A stretch of 35,661 nt of DNA from Pandoraea bronchicola (GCF_902459805.1 NZ_CABPST010000022.1:1-35661), one strand, 5' to 3'; counted from the first letter of the stretch, positions 25,114-33,645 are shown. Numbers and translations are program-made. The notes: a model not told the origin generated them from the sequence alone.

Positions 25114-25803
25114 ATGGAACGCTGTCCGTGGAGTGAAGGCTTCGAGCAGTATCGTCGGTATCACGACGAAGAGTGGGGGGTACCGCTGCGCGATTCGCGT
25201 GCATTGTTCGAGTTGCTGATGCTCGAAGGGGCGCAGGCCGGTCTGTCCTGGTCCACCATTCTCAAAAAGCGCGATACCTACCGCAAGGCATTCCACAACT
25301 TTGATCCTGAGCGCATCGCAGCGTATGGCCCGGAGGACGAGGCGCGATTGATGTCGGATGCCGGGATCGTGCGCAACCGGCTCAAGGTCAGCGGGGTCAT
25401 CAAGGGCGCACGAGCGTATCTGGCAATGGAGGCGGGGGGGACGCGCTTCAGCGATTTCGTCTGGCAGTTCGTTGGGGGAGAGCCGCTGCAAAACCGATGG
25501 ACGGCGCTTGGCGAGGTGCCGGCGAGCACGGCCGTGTCGGATGCGATGAGCAAGGCGTTGAAGAAGGCGGGATTTACCTTTGTGGGCTCAACCATCTGCT
25601 ATTCGTTCATGCAGGCGGCGGGGATGGTGAATGATCATCTCGTGGCGTGTCCGCGCCACAAGGCGGTGAAAGCGGTGAAAGCGGTAAGCGCGGTAAAGGC
25701 GTGCGCATTGCCGGGCGGCAAAAACGGCCCCGCGCAGGGCCGGAAACGCCGTGCGGGTGCATCGTCGGCTACAATCGCGCCTGACGAATCAGGATCTGCC
25801 TAA
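25114..25803 (+). CDS. tag: DNA-3-methyladenine glycosylase I
   Basis: It removes 3-methyladenine from alkylated DNA. The 229 residues start MERCPWSEGFEQYRRYHDEEWG, the Zn-binding and family N-terminus. QAGLSWSTILKKRDTYRKAF, the Asn-Arg helix VRNRLKV and GFTFVGSTICYSFMQAAGMVNDH with Cys follow; His/Cys in CPRH complete the zinc snap. After about residue 185 a non-conserved Lys/Ala/Val tail contains a 9-bp coding repeat. GAGGGG lies just before this ATG; the frame is open back to 24967, but that part is not conserved. The stop overlaps the rlmJ start by one base (TAATG). Confidence 0.92.
   Translation: MERCPWSEGFEQYRRYHDEEWGVPLRDSRALFELLMLEGAQAGLSWSTILKKRDTYRKAFHNFDPERIAAYGPEDEARLMSDAGIVRNRLKVSGVIKGARAYLAMEAGGTRFSDFVWQFVGGEPLQNRWTALGEVPASTAVSDAMSKALKKAGFTFVGSTICYSFMQAAGMVNDHLVACPRHKAVKAVKAVSAVKACALPGGKNGPAQGRKRRAGASSATIAPDESGSA
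25663..25698 (+). repeat. in-frame 9-bp tandem repeat in the tag tail
   Basis: Four units (GCGGTGAAA twice, then GCGGTAAGC and GCGGTAAAG) encode AVK AVK AVS AVK. Slippage would change the tail by three residues without shifting the frame. Confidence 0.85.
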
Positions 25804-26675
25804 TGTTCAGCTACCGCCACGCCTTTCACGCCGGCAACCACGCCGACGTGCTGAAACACTTCATCGCCGTTGAATGCATCGATTACATGCGCCAGAAAGA
25901 CACGGCGTTCTGGTATATCGACACGCATGCAGGCGCAGGCGGCTACGCGCTCGACGGCAAATGGGCCGACAAGACGGGCGAGTTCGAGACCGGCATTGGC
26001 CGCCTCTGGACGCGCGACGACCTGCCGCCGGCGCTCGCGGACTACGTCGCGCTGGTGCGCGAGTTCAACCCGGACGGCAAGCTGCGCTATTACCCGGGCT
26101 CGCCGTACTTTGCCCTGCAACTATTGGGGGACCGCGACCGGCTGCGTTTGTTCGAGGCGCACCCGACCGAGCAGGAAGTGCTGCGCGAGAATTTCGAAGC
26201 GCAGGGCCGCGCCGTAGCGCGTCGCACGATGATTTTTGGTGCCGATGGGTTTGCGGGGCTCAAGACGATTTTGCCGCCGGCACCGCGCCGTGGGTTCACG
26301 CTGATCGACCCGTCGTATGAAGACAAGCGCGATTACACACGTGCGACACAGACCGTGCAGGAAGGTCTCGACCGTTTCCCCACGGGCATGTATGCCGTGT
26401 GGTATCCGCTGGTGCAGCGTCGCGAGGCGACGCAACTGCCCGAGCGCATGAAGCGCCTCACGATCAACGGGCAACCTATCAAGAGCTGGGTGCACGCCGC
26501 GCTGACCGTGTGCAATCCGGTGCCGGGCGGCATGGGGTTGCACGGCAGCGGCATGTTCATCGTGAACCCGCCGTACATGTTGCAGGACACCCTCAAGGCG
26601 ACCTTGCCGTATCTGGTCACGACGCTCGGTCAGGACAAGGGCGCCAAGTTCCTGCTGGAAGGCCGGCAGAACTGA
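25803..26675 (+). CDS. rlmJ: 23S rRNA (adenine-2030-N6)-methyltransferase
   Basis: The 290-residue protein has the family start MFSYRHAFHAGNHADVLKH, the SAM-binding DTHAGAGGYAL, YYPGSP, the acidic FEAHPTE and GADGF. The catalytic motif reads DPSYE, where the E. coli enzyme has DPPYE. The end has GMFIVNPPY. It modifies A2030 of 23S rRNA. A TACAAT box at 25770-25775 could provide its own promoter, and AGGA precedes the start. It is coupled to tag by a one-base overlap. Confidence 0.94.
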   Translation: MFSYRHAFHAGNHADVLKHFIAVECIDYMRQKDTAFWYIDTHAGAGGYALDGKWADKTGEFETGIGRLWTRDDLPPALADYVALVREFNPDGKLRYYPGSPYFALQLLGDRDRLRLFEAHPTEQEVLRENFEAQGRAVARRTMIFGADGFAGLKTILPPAPRRGFTLIDPSYEDKRDYTRATQTVQEGLDRFPTGMYAVWYPLVQRREATQLPERMKRLTINGQPIKSWVHAALTVCNPVPGGMGLHGSGMFIVNPPYMLQDTLKATLPYLVTTLGQDKGAKFLLEGRQN

Positions 26676-26708
26676 GGCGTCGCGTTGCGAATCCTCAGTT
26701 CGCGACGC

Positions 26709-27449
26709 TCATTTGCCTGAGCCAGGCGCTTCGTACGGCAGCGACAGCAGTTCTTCCGGCGACAGATAGCGCCATTCACCCAGCGCGAGGTTGCCCATCG
26801 GCAAGCCGCCGATGGCGGTTCTGACTAGCCCCTCGACCCGATTACCCGCCGCTGCGACCATCCGCTTGACCTGGTGGTATTTGCCTTGCGTGATCGTTAG
26901 TGCGATCTCATGAGACGAGGGACTCATGACGTCGAGCGCGGCGAGCGGTTCGGTTTCGTCGCGAAGCAGAACGCCGTCGCGCAATGCCTGCAGCATCTCC
27001 TCGGTGACCGGATGCTTGGTCGTCGCCACGTAGCGCTTGGGCACGTGGCGGCGTGGCGACATCATGGCGTGCAAAAAGGGCCCGTCGTCGGAGAGCAGCA
27101 GCATGCCAGTCGTATCCTGATCGAGGCGACCGGCCGGCTGCACGCCGCGTACGGCCAACGGCAATGGCAGCAGCGAATGCACACCCTCGTGGTGAGTCGG
27201 ACTTGTGGAGCACTCGAAACCCTCGGGCTTATTGAGCAGCACGTAGACGTGTTCGCGGTATTCCCACGGTTCGCCGTCAAGCGTGAATTGCAGACCCAGG
27301 GGGTCCACCGACTCGCGCGGATTGTCGTGCACGGCGCCGTCGATGGCGAAAGCGCCGGTTTGGATAAGCTTGCGGCACATCTTGCGACTGCCGAAGCCCT
27401 GCGATTGCAGTAAACGATCTAGCTCGATGATGCGTTCTCCGTCAGGCAT
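26709..27449 (-). CDS. rsuA: 16S rRNA pseudouridine synthase, RsuA family
   Basis: The 246-residue protein has an S4-like RNA-binding N-terminus (DRLLQSQGFGSRKMCRKLIQTGAFAI). The catalytic domain has the active Asp in PAGRLDQDTTGMLLL, HVPKRYVA and the QGKYHQVKRM motif. RsuA converts U516 of 16S rRNA. The ATG has no Shine-Dalgarno site. Instead, a perfect 10-bp hairpin (27458-27480) lies 8 bases upstream and contains TACAAT on the coding strand. It is convergent with rlmJ; inverted repeats at 26677-26708 separate the two. Confidence 0.92.
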   Translation of the reverse strand: MPDGERIIELDRLLQSQGFGSRKMCRKLIQTGAFAIDGAVHDNPRESVDPLGLQFTLDGEPWEYREHVYVLLNKPEGFECSTSPTHHEGVHSLLPLPLAVRGVQPAGRLDQDTTGMLLLSDDGPFLHAMMSPRRHVPKRYVATTKHPVTEEMLQALRDGVLLRDETEPLAALDVMSPSSHEIALTITQGKYHQVKRMVAAAGNRVEGLVRTAIGGLPMGNLALGEWRYLSPEELLSLPYEAPGSGK

Positions 27450-27457
27450 CGTGAATT

Positions 27458-27480
27458 CAGGCCGCTATTGTAGCGGCCTG
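27458..27480 (-). promoter_or_regulatory. perfect hairpin directly before rsuA
   Basis: CAGGCCGCTA pairs with TAGCGGCCTG across a 3-base loop. No T run follows on either strand, so it is a poor terminator for the permease operon upstream. It occupies the place where the rsuA ribosome-binding site would be. Confidence 0.6.
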
Positions 27481-27529
27481 GGCTCAGGTGCCATAGCCTC
27501 TCGAAGCCTGTCGGTGACGCGCTGCTCGC

Positions 27530-28381
27530 TCAGTCGTCTTGCATGGCGCCGCTGAAACGGCGGTAGATGAAGCGTGCCGCCCAGTCGAGCAGGAAGCCCA
27601 GGACGCCGATGACGAGAATGACAGCCGTCAGTTCCGAGTACGCGAGGCGATCGCGCGTGTCGAGAATCAGATAGCCCAGTCCCGCATTGACCCCGAGCAT
27701 TTCCGCTGGCACCAGTACGATCCAGAGAATGCCGATGGCGAGGCGCACGCCCGTCAGCACGTGGGCGGCGATGCCGGGCACGTAGACGTGCCAGAGCATT
27801 TCCCAGCGCGTGGCAGCAAGGCTCTCACCCAATTGCACCCAGCGGCGGTCGATATGGGTGACGCCCGCCGCGGTGCTCATGACCAACGGCCACAGCGCGG
27901 CAAACGCGAGCAGAAAGTACACCGCCGGGTCGCCGACACCGAGCGACATGACCGCAATGGGCATCCACGACAGCGGCGACACCATCCGCAAGAACTGCAG
28001 TGACGGCGTGAGTGTTTTGTCCAGCCAGCGAATGCGCCCGATCAAGAAGCCCAGCGGAACGCCGAGTATGACGGCCCATGCCAGTCCGACGCCGATGCGT
28101 CGCAGGCTGGACAGCATGTGCAGCCCCAACTGTTCATCGCGAATGAGGTCGGGGAGGGCGCTCAGGGCAGCCGCCGGCGAAAATTGTGCGGCGAGCGAGC
28201 CAGGCGTGGTGAAGATCGCGATCCCGAGCCACCAGATCGCGACGATGCCGGCCAGTCCCGCCATCCCGAGCCATGCCTGTCGACCGGATCGCACGGGCGA
28301 TGGACTCGCCGGCGCATCGCGGGTCGCGGAGTGCGCCGCGCTCACGTTCTCGGCGACCCGATTGGACGCAAGATCAGACAA
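27530..28381 (-). CDS. ABC transporter permease, SsuC/TauC type
   Basis: The 283-residue inner-membrane protein has about six helices. The EAA-type cytoplasmic loop is visible (GESLAATRWEMLWHVYVP, then G two residues on), which contacts the ATPase encoded by the same operon. The start is a TTG at 28381 preceded by an almost perfect AGGAGGTGATC, which lies inside the last codons of the binding-protein gene; the two genes overlap by 8 bases. It is the last gene of the operon. The family imports sulfonates, taurine, nitrate or similar small anions. Confidence 0.9.
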   Translation of the reverse strand: MSDLASNRVAENVSAAHSATRDAPASPSPVRSGRQAWLGMAGLAGIVAIWWLGIAIFTTPGSLAAQFSPAAALSALPDLIRDEQLGLHMLSSLRRIGVGLAWAVILGVPLGFLIGRIRWLDKTLTPSLQFLRMVSPLSWMPIAVMSLGVGDPAVYFLLAFAALWPLVMSTAAGVTHIDRRWVQLGESLAATRWEMLWHVYVPGIAAHVLTGVRLAIGILWIVLVPAEMLGVNAGLGYLILDTRDRLAYSELTAVILVIGVLGFLLDWAARFIYRRFSGAMQDD

Positions 28382-29558
28382 CGATCACCTCCTGCCGCGT
28401 GAAGCCATCCGGCAGGCCGAACGCCTTCATCCCGCCAACGGCCGCAATGCTCTTCTTGACGAACCGGTCGTCGACGAGATCGCGCGCGACAAATGCCGGA
28501 TCGAGCTTGGTGAGGAATTGCGCATTGCCCTCGACCTGCGTTTTCTGCATGTGACGCACGAGCGCTTCGGTGTAGCTCGGATACGGGTAAGGCTGGAAGT
28601 CGATGCGTTTTTCGTGCCAGTCGGCGTGCACGATCGCCTTGTCGGCAAGGTAGCGGCCTTGCTCCGATGCGGCCGGTGCCAGCACGCGTTGCAAGACCAG
28701 GAACGGATGCGGGGTGTAGCGATTCTCGCCTTCCTTTGACAACAGGCGAGCCGCGTCTTCCGGATGGGCTCGCGTCCATGCTTGCGCCTTGACGATGGCG
28801 TCGACCACCTTTTGCGACCATTCCGGACGCGATGTCAGATCGCGCTCGTGCATCGTCACGACGCAGCACGCGTGGTTCTTCCACACGTCGCCGGTGAAGC
28901 GAAGCACCTTGCCGACCTTCAGGTTCTCGGCTGCGGCGTTGAACGGTTCGGCCACGATGTAGCCGGCGATTTGCTTGGCGGCAAGTGCCGGTGGCATATC
29001 CGACGGGGCCATCACGATCAGGTTGACTTCGTTGGCTGCGGGCGCACCGGACTTTTTCAGGACGGGTGTCAGGCCGTTGGCGGCGAGCAAACCTTGCAGC
29101 ACGACGTTGTGAATCGAATACCAAAACGGCACGGCCACCGTTTTGCCGCCAAGATCGCTCACCTTGTTGATGTCATTCGTCACGGTAATCGCGCTGCCGT
29201 TGACGTGATTCCACGCCACGACCTTGGCTTGCGCCTGGCTGCCGTATCGCGCCCACACGGTCATCGGGGAGAGCAGGTGAACGACGTTGACTTGTCCCGA
29301 GAGGAAGGCTTCGATCAACTGTGCCCAACTGCGCAGCAGCGTCGGCTTTTCCGCCTTGATGCCCGCCTGCTCGAAATACCCGTTGTTGTGAGCGACCAGC
29401 AGTGGGGTGGCGTCAGTAATCGGCAGATAGCCGATGCGCAATGGCGCGTCCGGCTCGGCGGCGGCACGTGCGGCCGCCGAGGCCAGCAGCGGGGCGGCAC
29501 CTGCAACGGTCATCATCGAAGCGAGCTTGAGCCATTCGCGGCGGGAAATTTGGCACAT
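28374..29558 (-). CDS. ABC transporter substrate-binding protein, NrtA/SsuA type
   Basis: The 394-residue periplasmic protein has an N-terminal SRREWLKLASMM, a twin-arginine signal followed by a hydrophobic Ala-rich stretch ending AARAAAE. Tat export is therefore likely. The mature part is a two-lobed binding protein of the NMT1/SsuA class (LRIGYLPITDATPLLVAHNNGYFEQAGI, GKTVAVPFWYSIHN). I chose the ATG at 29558 because of the signal; the frame to 29786 overlaps the ATPase gene. The ligand cannot be read from sequence. It lies 34 bp after the ATPase gene. Confidence 0.9.
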   Translation of the reverse strand: MCQISRREWLKLASMMTVAGAAPLLASAAARAAAEPDAPLRIGYLPITDATPLLVAHNNGYFEQAGIKAEKPTLLRSWAQLIEAFLSGQVNVVHLLSPMTVWARYGSQAQAKVVAWNHVNGSAITVTNDINKVSDLGGKTVAVPFWYSIHNVVLQGLLAANGLTPVLKKSGAPAANEVNLIVMAPSDMPPALAAKQIAGYIVAEPFNAAAENLKVGKVLRFTGDVWKNHACCVVTMHERDLTSRPEWSQKVVDAIVKAQAWTRAHPEDAARLLSKEGENRYTPHPFLVLQRVLAPAASEQGRYLADKAIVHADWHEKRIDFQPYPYPSYTEALVRHMQKTQVEGNAQFLTKLDPAFVARDLVDDRFVKKSIAAVGGMKAFGLPDGFTRQEVIVV

Positions 29559-29592
29559 GGTCTGGGAATCCCCGTAGGTAGGACGGTGTGGT

Positions 29593-30444
29593 CTATTGTG
29601 TTTGACGCGGCGTCGCATCGCGAGACATGGCGTGCTGCAACGCTTGCAGAATTTCAATGCGCAATGTGCCCAACGCCTGCACTTGCGCTTCACGCGGCGA
29701 TGGCAAGTCAACTTGCCACTGCGCCAACGTACGGCCCCGATTGCCGAGCAGCACGATGCGATCGGAGACAAGCAATGCTTCGTCAATATCGTGGGTGACG
29801 AGGACAGTTGCGGCGCCAGTGTCGCGAACGACGGTCACCAGCAGACGCTGCATGTCGGCGCGTGTGACTTCGTCGAGTGCGCCAAATGGCTCATCAAGCA
29901 GCAGCGCGCGCGGTTGGCGCGCAAGGCAGCGGGCAAGCGCGACACGCTGCGCCATGCCGCCGGAGAGCTGGCGGGGACGCAGTTGATGCGCGTGCGAAAG
30001 GCCCACTTCGGTCAGCGCGGCATCGATCCGCGCGCGTCGTGCTTCGCGCGTGAGCGCCGGTTGCCGTGCGAACGTCAGCCCGAAGGCAACATTGCGCTCC
30101 ACGGACAGCCACGGCAGCAGGCATGGGTCTTGAAAGGCCAGTGCGACGTCGGGCCGAGGGCCGGTCAGTGGTGACCCGTCGACTTCGACCGTGCCGTCGC
30201 TCGGGGGAAGCAGGCCCGCAGCAATACGCAGCAACGTCGATTTGCCGGAGCCGCTCGGTCCGAGAACGGAAACGAGTTCGCCCGGCGCGACGCAAAGGTC
30301 AACACCTCGCAGGATCGGCCGGTCGCCGTACGACAGGCCGATGTTGCGCAGTTGCAGAAAGGACGATGCGCGGGCATCCCCCTCGCGCGCGGTGGCGATG
30401 AACGTGTCGGTGTGCGCGCGTTGCGTCGCCGTGGGTTGTGTCAT
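29593..30444 (-). CDS. ABC transporter ATPase, SsuB/TauB type
   Basis: The 283-residue ATPase has Walker A GPSGSGKST, Q-loop FQDPCLLPW, signature LSGGMAQRVALAR, Walker B ALLLDEPFGALD and switch His in VTHDIDEA. It energises the permease and binding protein encoded downstream. Its start overlaps the stop of the preceding flavoprotein gene by four bases (ATGA), so translation is coupled. Confidence 0.95.
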   Translation of the reverse strand: MTQPTATQRAHTDTFIATAREGDARASSFLQLRNIGLSYGDRPILRGVDLCVAPGELVSVLGPSGSGKSTLLRIAAGLLPPSDGTVEVDGSPLTGPRPDVALAFQDPCLLPWLSVERNVAFGLTFARQPALTREARRARIDAALTEVGLSHAHQLRPRQLSGGMAQRVALARCLARQPRALLLDEPFGALDEVTRADMQRLLVTVVRDTGAATVLVTHDIDEALLVSDRIVLLGNRGRTLAQWQVDLPSPREAQVQALGTLRIEILQALQHAMSRDATPRQTQ

Positions 30445-31580
30445 GAAGCCGTTCCGGTCTTGAGTTGCTGCGCGCGTTGTGCCGCGAGCTGGTTCTTCAA
30501 CTGCACAAGGCTGGGCGTGACGATGGGAACAAAGGCGGCCTCGCGCTGACGTCGTGCAACGCCCGACAATCCGCGCAGATAGCCCCGCCCGCCGCCCGTC
30601 TGGACTTCCAGCGTGGCGGCGCCATGCACCACGTCCGCGAGCGCAATGCGCAGTTCGAACAGGCGCGCAGGCGTCTCGATAAAATCGCCCTGAGCGACGC
30701 CTGCCTTCAGGCGAGCTCTGAGTGTATCAAGTTGCTCTGACAGCGCGGCGACCTCATCGGCCACGGCAGCGCGGGCGCCCGGTCCCCCTTCATCGGTGCC
30801 CGCGAGACTGCGCCGCGCGAGGCCCAGCGACATGCCGCATTGCAGCCCGAGGAATGCCGGACGCACACGCACCAGCCAGGCCGGCGCGTTGTCGGTGATG
30901 CGGTCGTCATCGGTCAGCGGCGTGTCGGTCATCTGCAACGCTGCCGTATTGGTGCCGCGCAAGCCGATCAAATCCAGATCGTCGCTGCGTGTGACGCCCG
31001 GTGCATCGTGGGCGATGGCAAAGATCGACGGCGGGCCACCGGCTTCGTGATCCGCGGCTGCCGCGGCGACGAATCCCTGCTTGCGCAAGTTGGTGATCCA
31101 CGGCAATCCACCGCTCACTTGCCACGCCGGCTTGCCGCTCGCGCCATGCTCGCCCGGCGCGTCCGCTGCGCGGATTTGCAGCGGCTCGATGGCGGAGAGG
31201 TACTTCATGGCGTTCGATAGCCCCGTCGCGCCTGCGAGCTCGCCTGAAAGCAGGGCGGGCAGTAGCCGGTCACGCAACCCTTGGTTCGGGCTTTGCAGCA
31301 GGTACTCGATGAACGTGCGTTGTCCCCACAGCACGAAGGCTGCCGCAAAGGAGTGCTCGGCAACGTCGGCGACACTGTCGATCGCATCGCCAATCGTGCC
31401 GCCAGCCCCGCCCAGCTCGGTCGGCACGCCAATGCGCAACAGGCCGGCAGTCGCCAGTTGCGGTACGACTTCGCCACAGTGCGTGGCATCCGTGTCGAGC
31501 GTCTCGGCGTGGGTGTCGAGCCAGGCCGCGAGCGCTGGGGCGCGTGCGGCGAGTCCGCGCAGGCTGGCGTGCGTGCTCAT
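30441..31580 (-). CDS. acyl-CoA dehydrogenase-like flavoprotein
   Basis: The 379-residue protein has the acyl-CoA dehydrogenase fold: helical N-domain with GLLRIGVPTELGGAGG, a middle beta-domain (WQVSGGLPWITNL, LIGLRGTNTAALQ) and a helical C-domain ending GGRGYLRG...FVPIVTPS. Relatives linked to sulfonate/sulfone transporters (SfnB/DszC-type) act as FMNH2-dependent oxygenases rather than dehydrogenases, which would suit its place beside an SsuABC-like transporter. The ATG at 31580 overlaps the upstream stop (ATGA) and has AAGGA 9 nt before it. The actual substrate is unknown. Confidence 0.85.
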   Translation of the reverse strand: MSTHASLRGLAARAPALAAWLDTHAETLDTDATHCGEVVPQLATAGLLRIGVPTELGGAGGTIGDAIDSVADVAEHSFAAAFVLWGQRTFIEYLLQSPNQGLRDRLLPALLSGELAGATGLSNAMKYLSAIEPLQIRAADAPGEHGASGKPAWQVSGGLPWITNLRKQGFVAAAAADHEAGGPPSIFAIAHDAPGVTRSDDLDLIGLRGTNTAALQMTDTPLTDDDRITDNAPAWLVRVRPAFLGLQCGMSLGLARRSLAGTDEGGPGARAAVADEVAALSEQLDTLRARLKAGVAQGDFIETPARLFELRIALADVVHGAATLEVQTGGGRGYLRGLSGVARRQREAAFVPIVTPSLVQLKNQLAAQRAQQLKTGTAS

Positions 31581-32143
31581 GCGGTGTGTTCCTTGGGCTC
31601 CCAGCGGTAGGCCGCCAGTTGCGGATTCAGTTCGTTTTGCGAAAGATTGTTCGCGAAGTTGCACAGTGTAGCCAACGACACGCCCAGGACGACCTCAAGC
31701 GCCGCAGCGTTGTCGAAGCCGGCTGACTTGAAGGCGGTGAACGCCGCGTCCGACACGGCGCCGCGCGTGGCGATTACGGCGCGCGTGAAGACGGCCACTG
31801 CGTCGAGCCTGGCGTCAGACAGTTGGCGTTGGTCGCGAATCTCGTTGACGAGAGCCTCTGGTAATTGTGCCTTCTTCAGTGCGACAGCCGTGTGGCCCGC
31901 GACGCAGAAGCCGCAGCCATGAATGCCGGCGGCCGTGATCTGCACGACTTCGCGCTCGGCAAGCGTCAGGCTGGCGCGGCCGTTGATGGCGCCCACGGTC
32001 AGGTACGTTTCAAGCGCCGTCGGAGCGTTGGCGAGCGACGCCACCAGGTTCGGAAGGAAACCGTTTGCTGCAAGCGATTTTTCCAGGAACGGACGGCTCG
32101 CTTCCGGGGCGGTCTCAAGGGTATGCAATGGCAGTCGGCTCAT
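31577..32143 (-). CDS. carboxymuconolactone decarboxylase/AhpD-like protein
   Basis: The 188-residue all-helical protein has the CxxC-H core IHGCGFCVAGHTAVALKK. This is the redox motif of AhpD-type alkylhydroperoxidases and related peroxidase-linked proteins. It may reduce peroxide made by the flavoprotein encoded next. A near-perfect TAAGGAG lies 6 nt before the ATG. It is the first gene of a five-gene operon with 4-base overlaps. Confidence 0.9.
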   Translation of the reverse strand: MSRLPLHTLETAPEASRPFLEKSLAANGFLPNLVASLANAPTALETYLTVGAINGRASLTLAEREVVQITAAGIHGCGFCVAGHTAVALKKAQLPEALVNEIRDQRQLSDARLDAVAVFTRAVIATRGAVSDAAFTAFKSAGFDNAAALEVVLGVSLATLCNFANNLSQNELNPQLAAYRWEPKEHTA

Positions 32144-32169
32144 ATCGGGCTCCTTACAGTCGAGCTTCC

Positions 32170-32198
32170 ATTGTGCGCAAGCTCGGCCGGATGCTCAA
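32170..32198 (-). promoter_or_regulatory. candidate promoter of the five-gene operon
   Basis: On the minus strand TTGAGC (32193-32198) is followed by 17 bp and CACAAT (32170-32175). The start would lie near 32163, about 20 nt before the AhpD-like ATG. The match is moderate, which fits a promoter that needs an AraC-type activator. Confidence 0.4.
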
Positions 32199-32321
32199 TG
32201 CGCGCACGTCTGGAAATTCTGCGGATTTGTCTCAGCGCACCACGGCGCTGTCTCGGTGAGTGGCCGGCAGTCGCCACAGGGGTGTGGTTTGGCGTCGGTG
32301 AACGACGCGGGCGCTCGCGGG

Positions 32322-33395
32322 TCAGTGCAGCGGGTAGGCGATGGCAGGCGCGGGGTGTGTCGCGACAGCGACGGGTGAGGCGAGGCTGTTGGCTTGGCGT
32401 CGCCATGCGCCCGGCTGGATTCCGGTCACCCGTTTGAAGGCTTGTGCAAAGGCCGATTCGGACTGGTAGCCGACTTGCTCCGCCGCTTCAGGCAGTGAGA
32501 CGCCCTCGCGCAGCAAGGCCGCCGCAGTCTTCATTCGGACCAGGGTGACGAACTGCGCGGGCGGCTGACCACCGATCTGCGCGAACTGCTTGCAAAAGCG
32601 CGCCCGCGACATGTGGACGAACGCCGCCATTGCATCCGTCGTCCAGCGCTCGCCCGGTGACTCGATGATCGCCGCTGCCAAGCGGCCGAAGGCGTCGCGC
32701 CGCATCAAACGCCACATGCCCGGGGCAACATCTTCGGCATGGACCGCTTCGCGCAACGCATAGTAAAAAAGGAGGTCGGTCAGACGGGCCAGCAGCGGCG
32801 AAGGGGCCTCCCCCGGGCGGCGTGCCTCCGCCTGGATCAGCGAGAAGATCTGCGTCATTCCCTCGAGACGCCCGCTGGCGCGGCGCGCCACGATCGGGTT
32901 CGGCAGCATCCCCAGCACCAATGCGTCAAGGTCCGTGCGGAATTCGAAGAACCCGCAGGCCAAGGCGACGGATAGGGTGTCGGTGACCTGATGGCCTGGC
33001 TGTGGTGCGAGCGGTGTCATCTTGCCTGCGCGTACCGAAAGGTCGGCAGGCGGCGCCGCATTCGGCGACAGGCAATGCGGCACGTCGGATAGCAAGAAGA
33101 CGGCATCGCCCGCGTTCAGAGGGATCGTTCGTGCCGGCTGACCACCCCCGGCACCCATGTGCAAATAGCACCCGCCATCCAACACCACATGGAAACTCGC
33201 CCGTTGATGTCCAGCCGTCGACGCTTGATATACGCCGCAATATTCGCCCACGTGAAAGAGCGTGCTCTTCAACTCAAGCCCCGCCAACAACCAATCGGCA
33301 ACCCGATCGGGATGACCAGGATTCTCGGTTGAGAATGCCCGTTGGGCGTCTTGCCCCGCTTGCGTGTTTCGCGTGTCCCTCGTGTCGTCCTGCAT
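32322..33395 (-). CDS. AraC-family regulator with cupin sensor domain
   Basis: The 357-residue protein has an N-terminal cupin domain (residues about 40-170, with FHVVLDGGCYLHM and GDAVFLLSDVPHCL). The C-terminal double HTH (about 235-335) includes WTTDAMAAFVHMSRARFCKQF and the signature GYQSESAFAQAFKRVTGIQPGAWRR. This cupin_6/AraC combination commonly controls genes for small-molecule turnover. It reads in the same direction as the transporter operon 178 bp downstream and is its likely regulator. The start lacks a clear binding site. Confidence 0.9.
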   Translation of the reverse strand: MQDDTRDTRNTQAGQDAQRAFSTENPGHPDRVADWLLAGLELKSTLFHVGEYCGVYQASTAGHQRASFHVVLDGGCYLHMGAGGGQPARTIPLNAGDAVFLLSDVPHCLSPNAAPPADLSVRAGKMTPLAPQPGHQVTDTLSVALACGFFEFRTDLDALVLGMLPNPIVARRASGRLEGMTQIFSLIQAEARRPGEAPSPLLARLTDLLFYYALREAVHAEDVAPGMWRLMRRDAFGRLAAAIIESPGERWTTDAMAAFVHMSRARFCKQFAQIGGQPPAQFVTLVRMKTAAALLREGVSLPEAAEQVGYQSESAFAQAFKRVTGIQPGAWRRQANSLASPVAVATHPAPAIAYPLH

Positions 33396-33645
33396 CGCCG
33401 CCCGCCCGTGTATGCCAAACCCACAGCAAAATTGGCATCCTCCCCACGCACATGACGTTGGGCAACTATTTTTTTGTTGGATGCTTATTCCGGGAGAGAC
33501 GGGGTGTGGGGGGGCGGTGCGGTGGGCAGGGACCGGGTCAGGGCTTCCGAAAACATACCCTCGATAAGGCCAGCATCAGCAGCACAGCCCAATTCCCTTA
33601 CGACGCCTGCGGCGCCGAGAGGACTCGGTCACGTTCCGCGACCCC

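Noticed and set aside
25663-25698. Short tandem repeat as a CRISPR-like array
   Set aside because: Units are 9 bp, directly adjacent and in frame within tag; there are no spacers. No CRISPR array was seen anywhere in the window.
26672-26708. Intrinsic terminator between rlmJ and rsuA
   Set aside because: Two competing stems exist (CTGAGG/CCTCAG and GCGTCGCG/CGCGACGC), but the loop is long and no T run follows, so I do not call a terminator.
28342-29124. 260-codon minus-strand frame inside the binding-protein gene
   Set aside because: Arg/Ser-rich out-of-frame shadow of the binding protein, which has a clear signal peptide and fold pattern.
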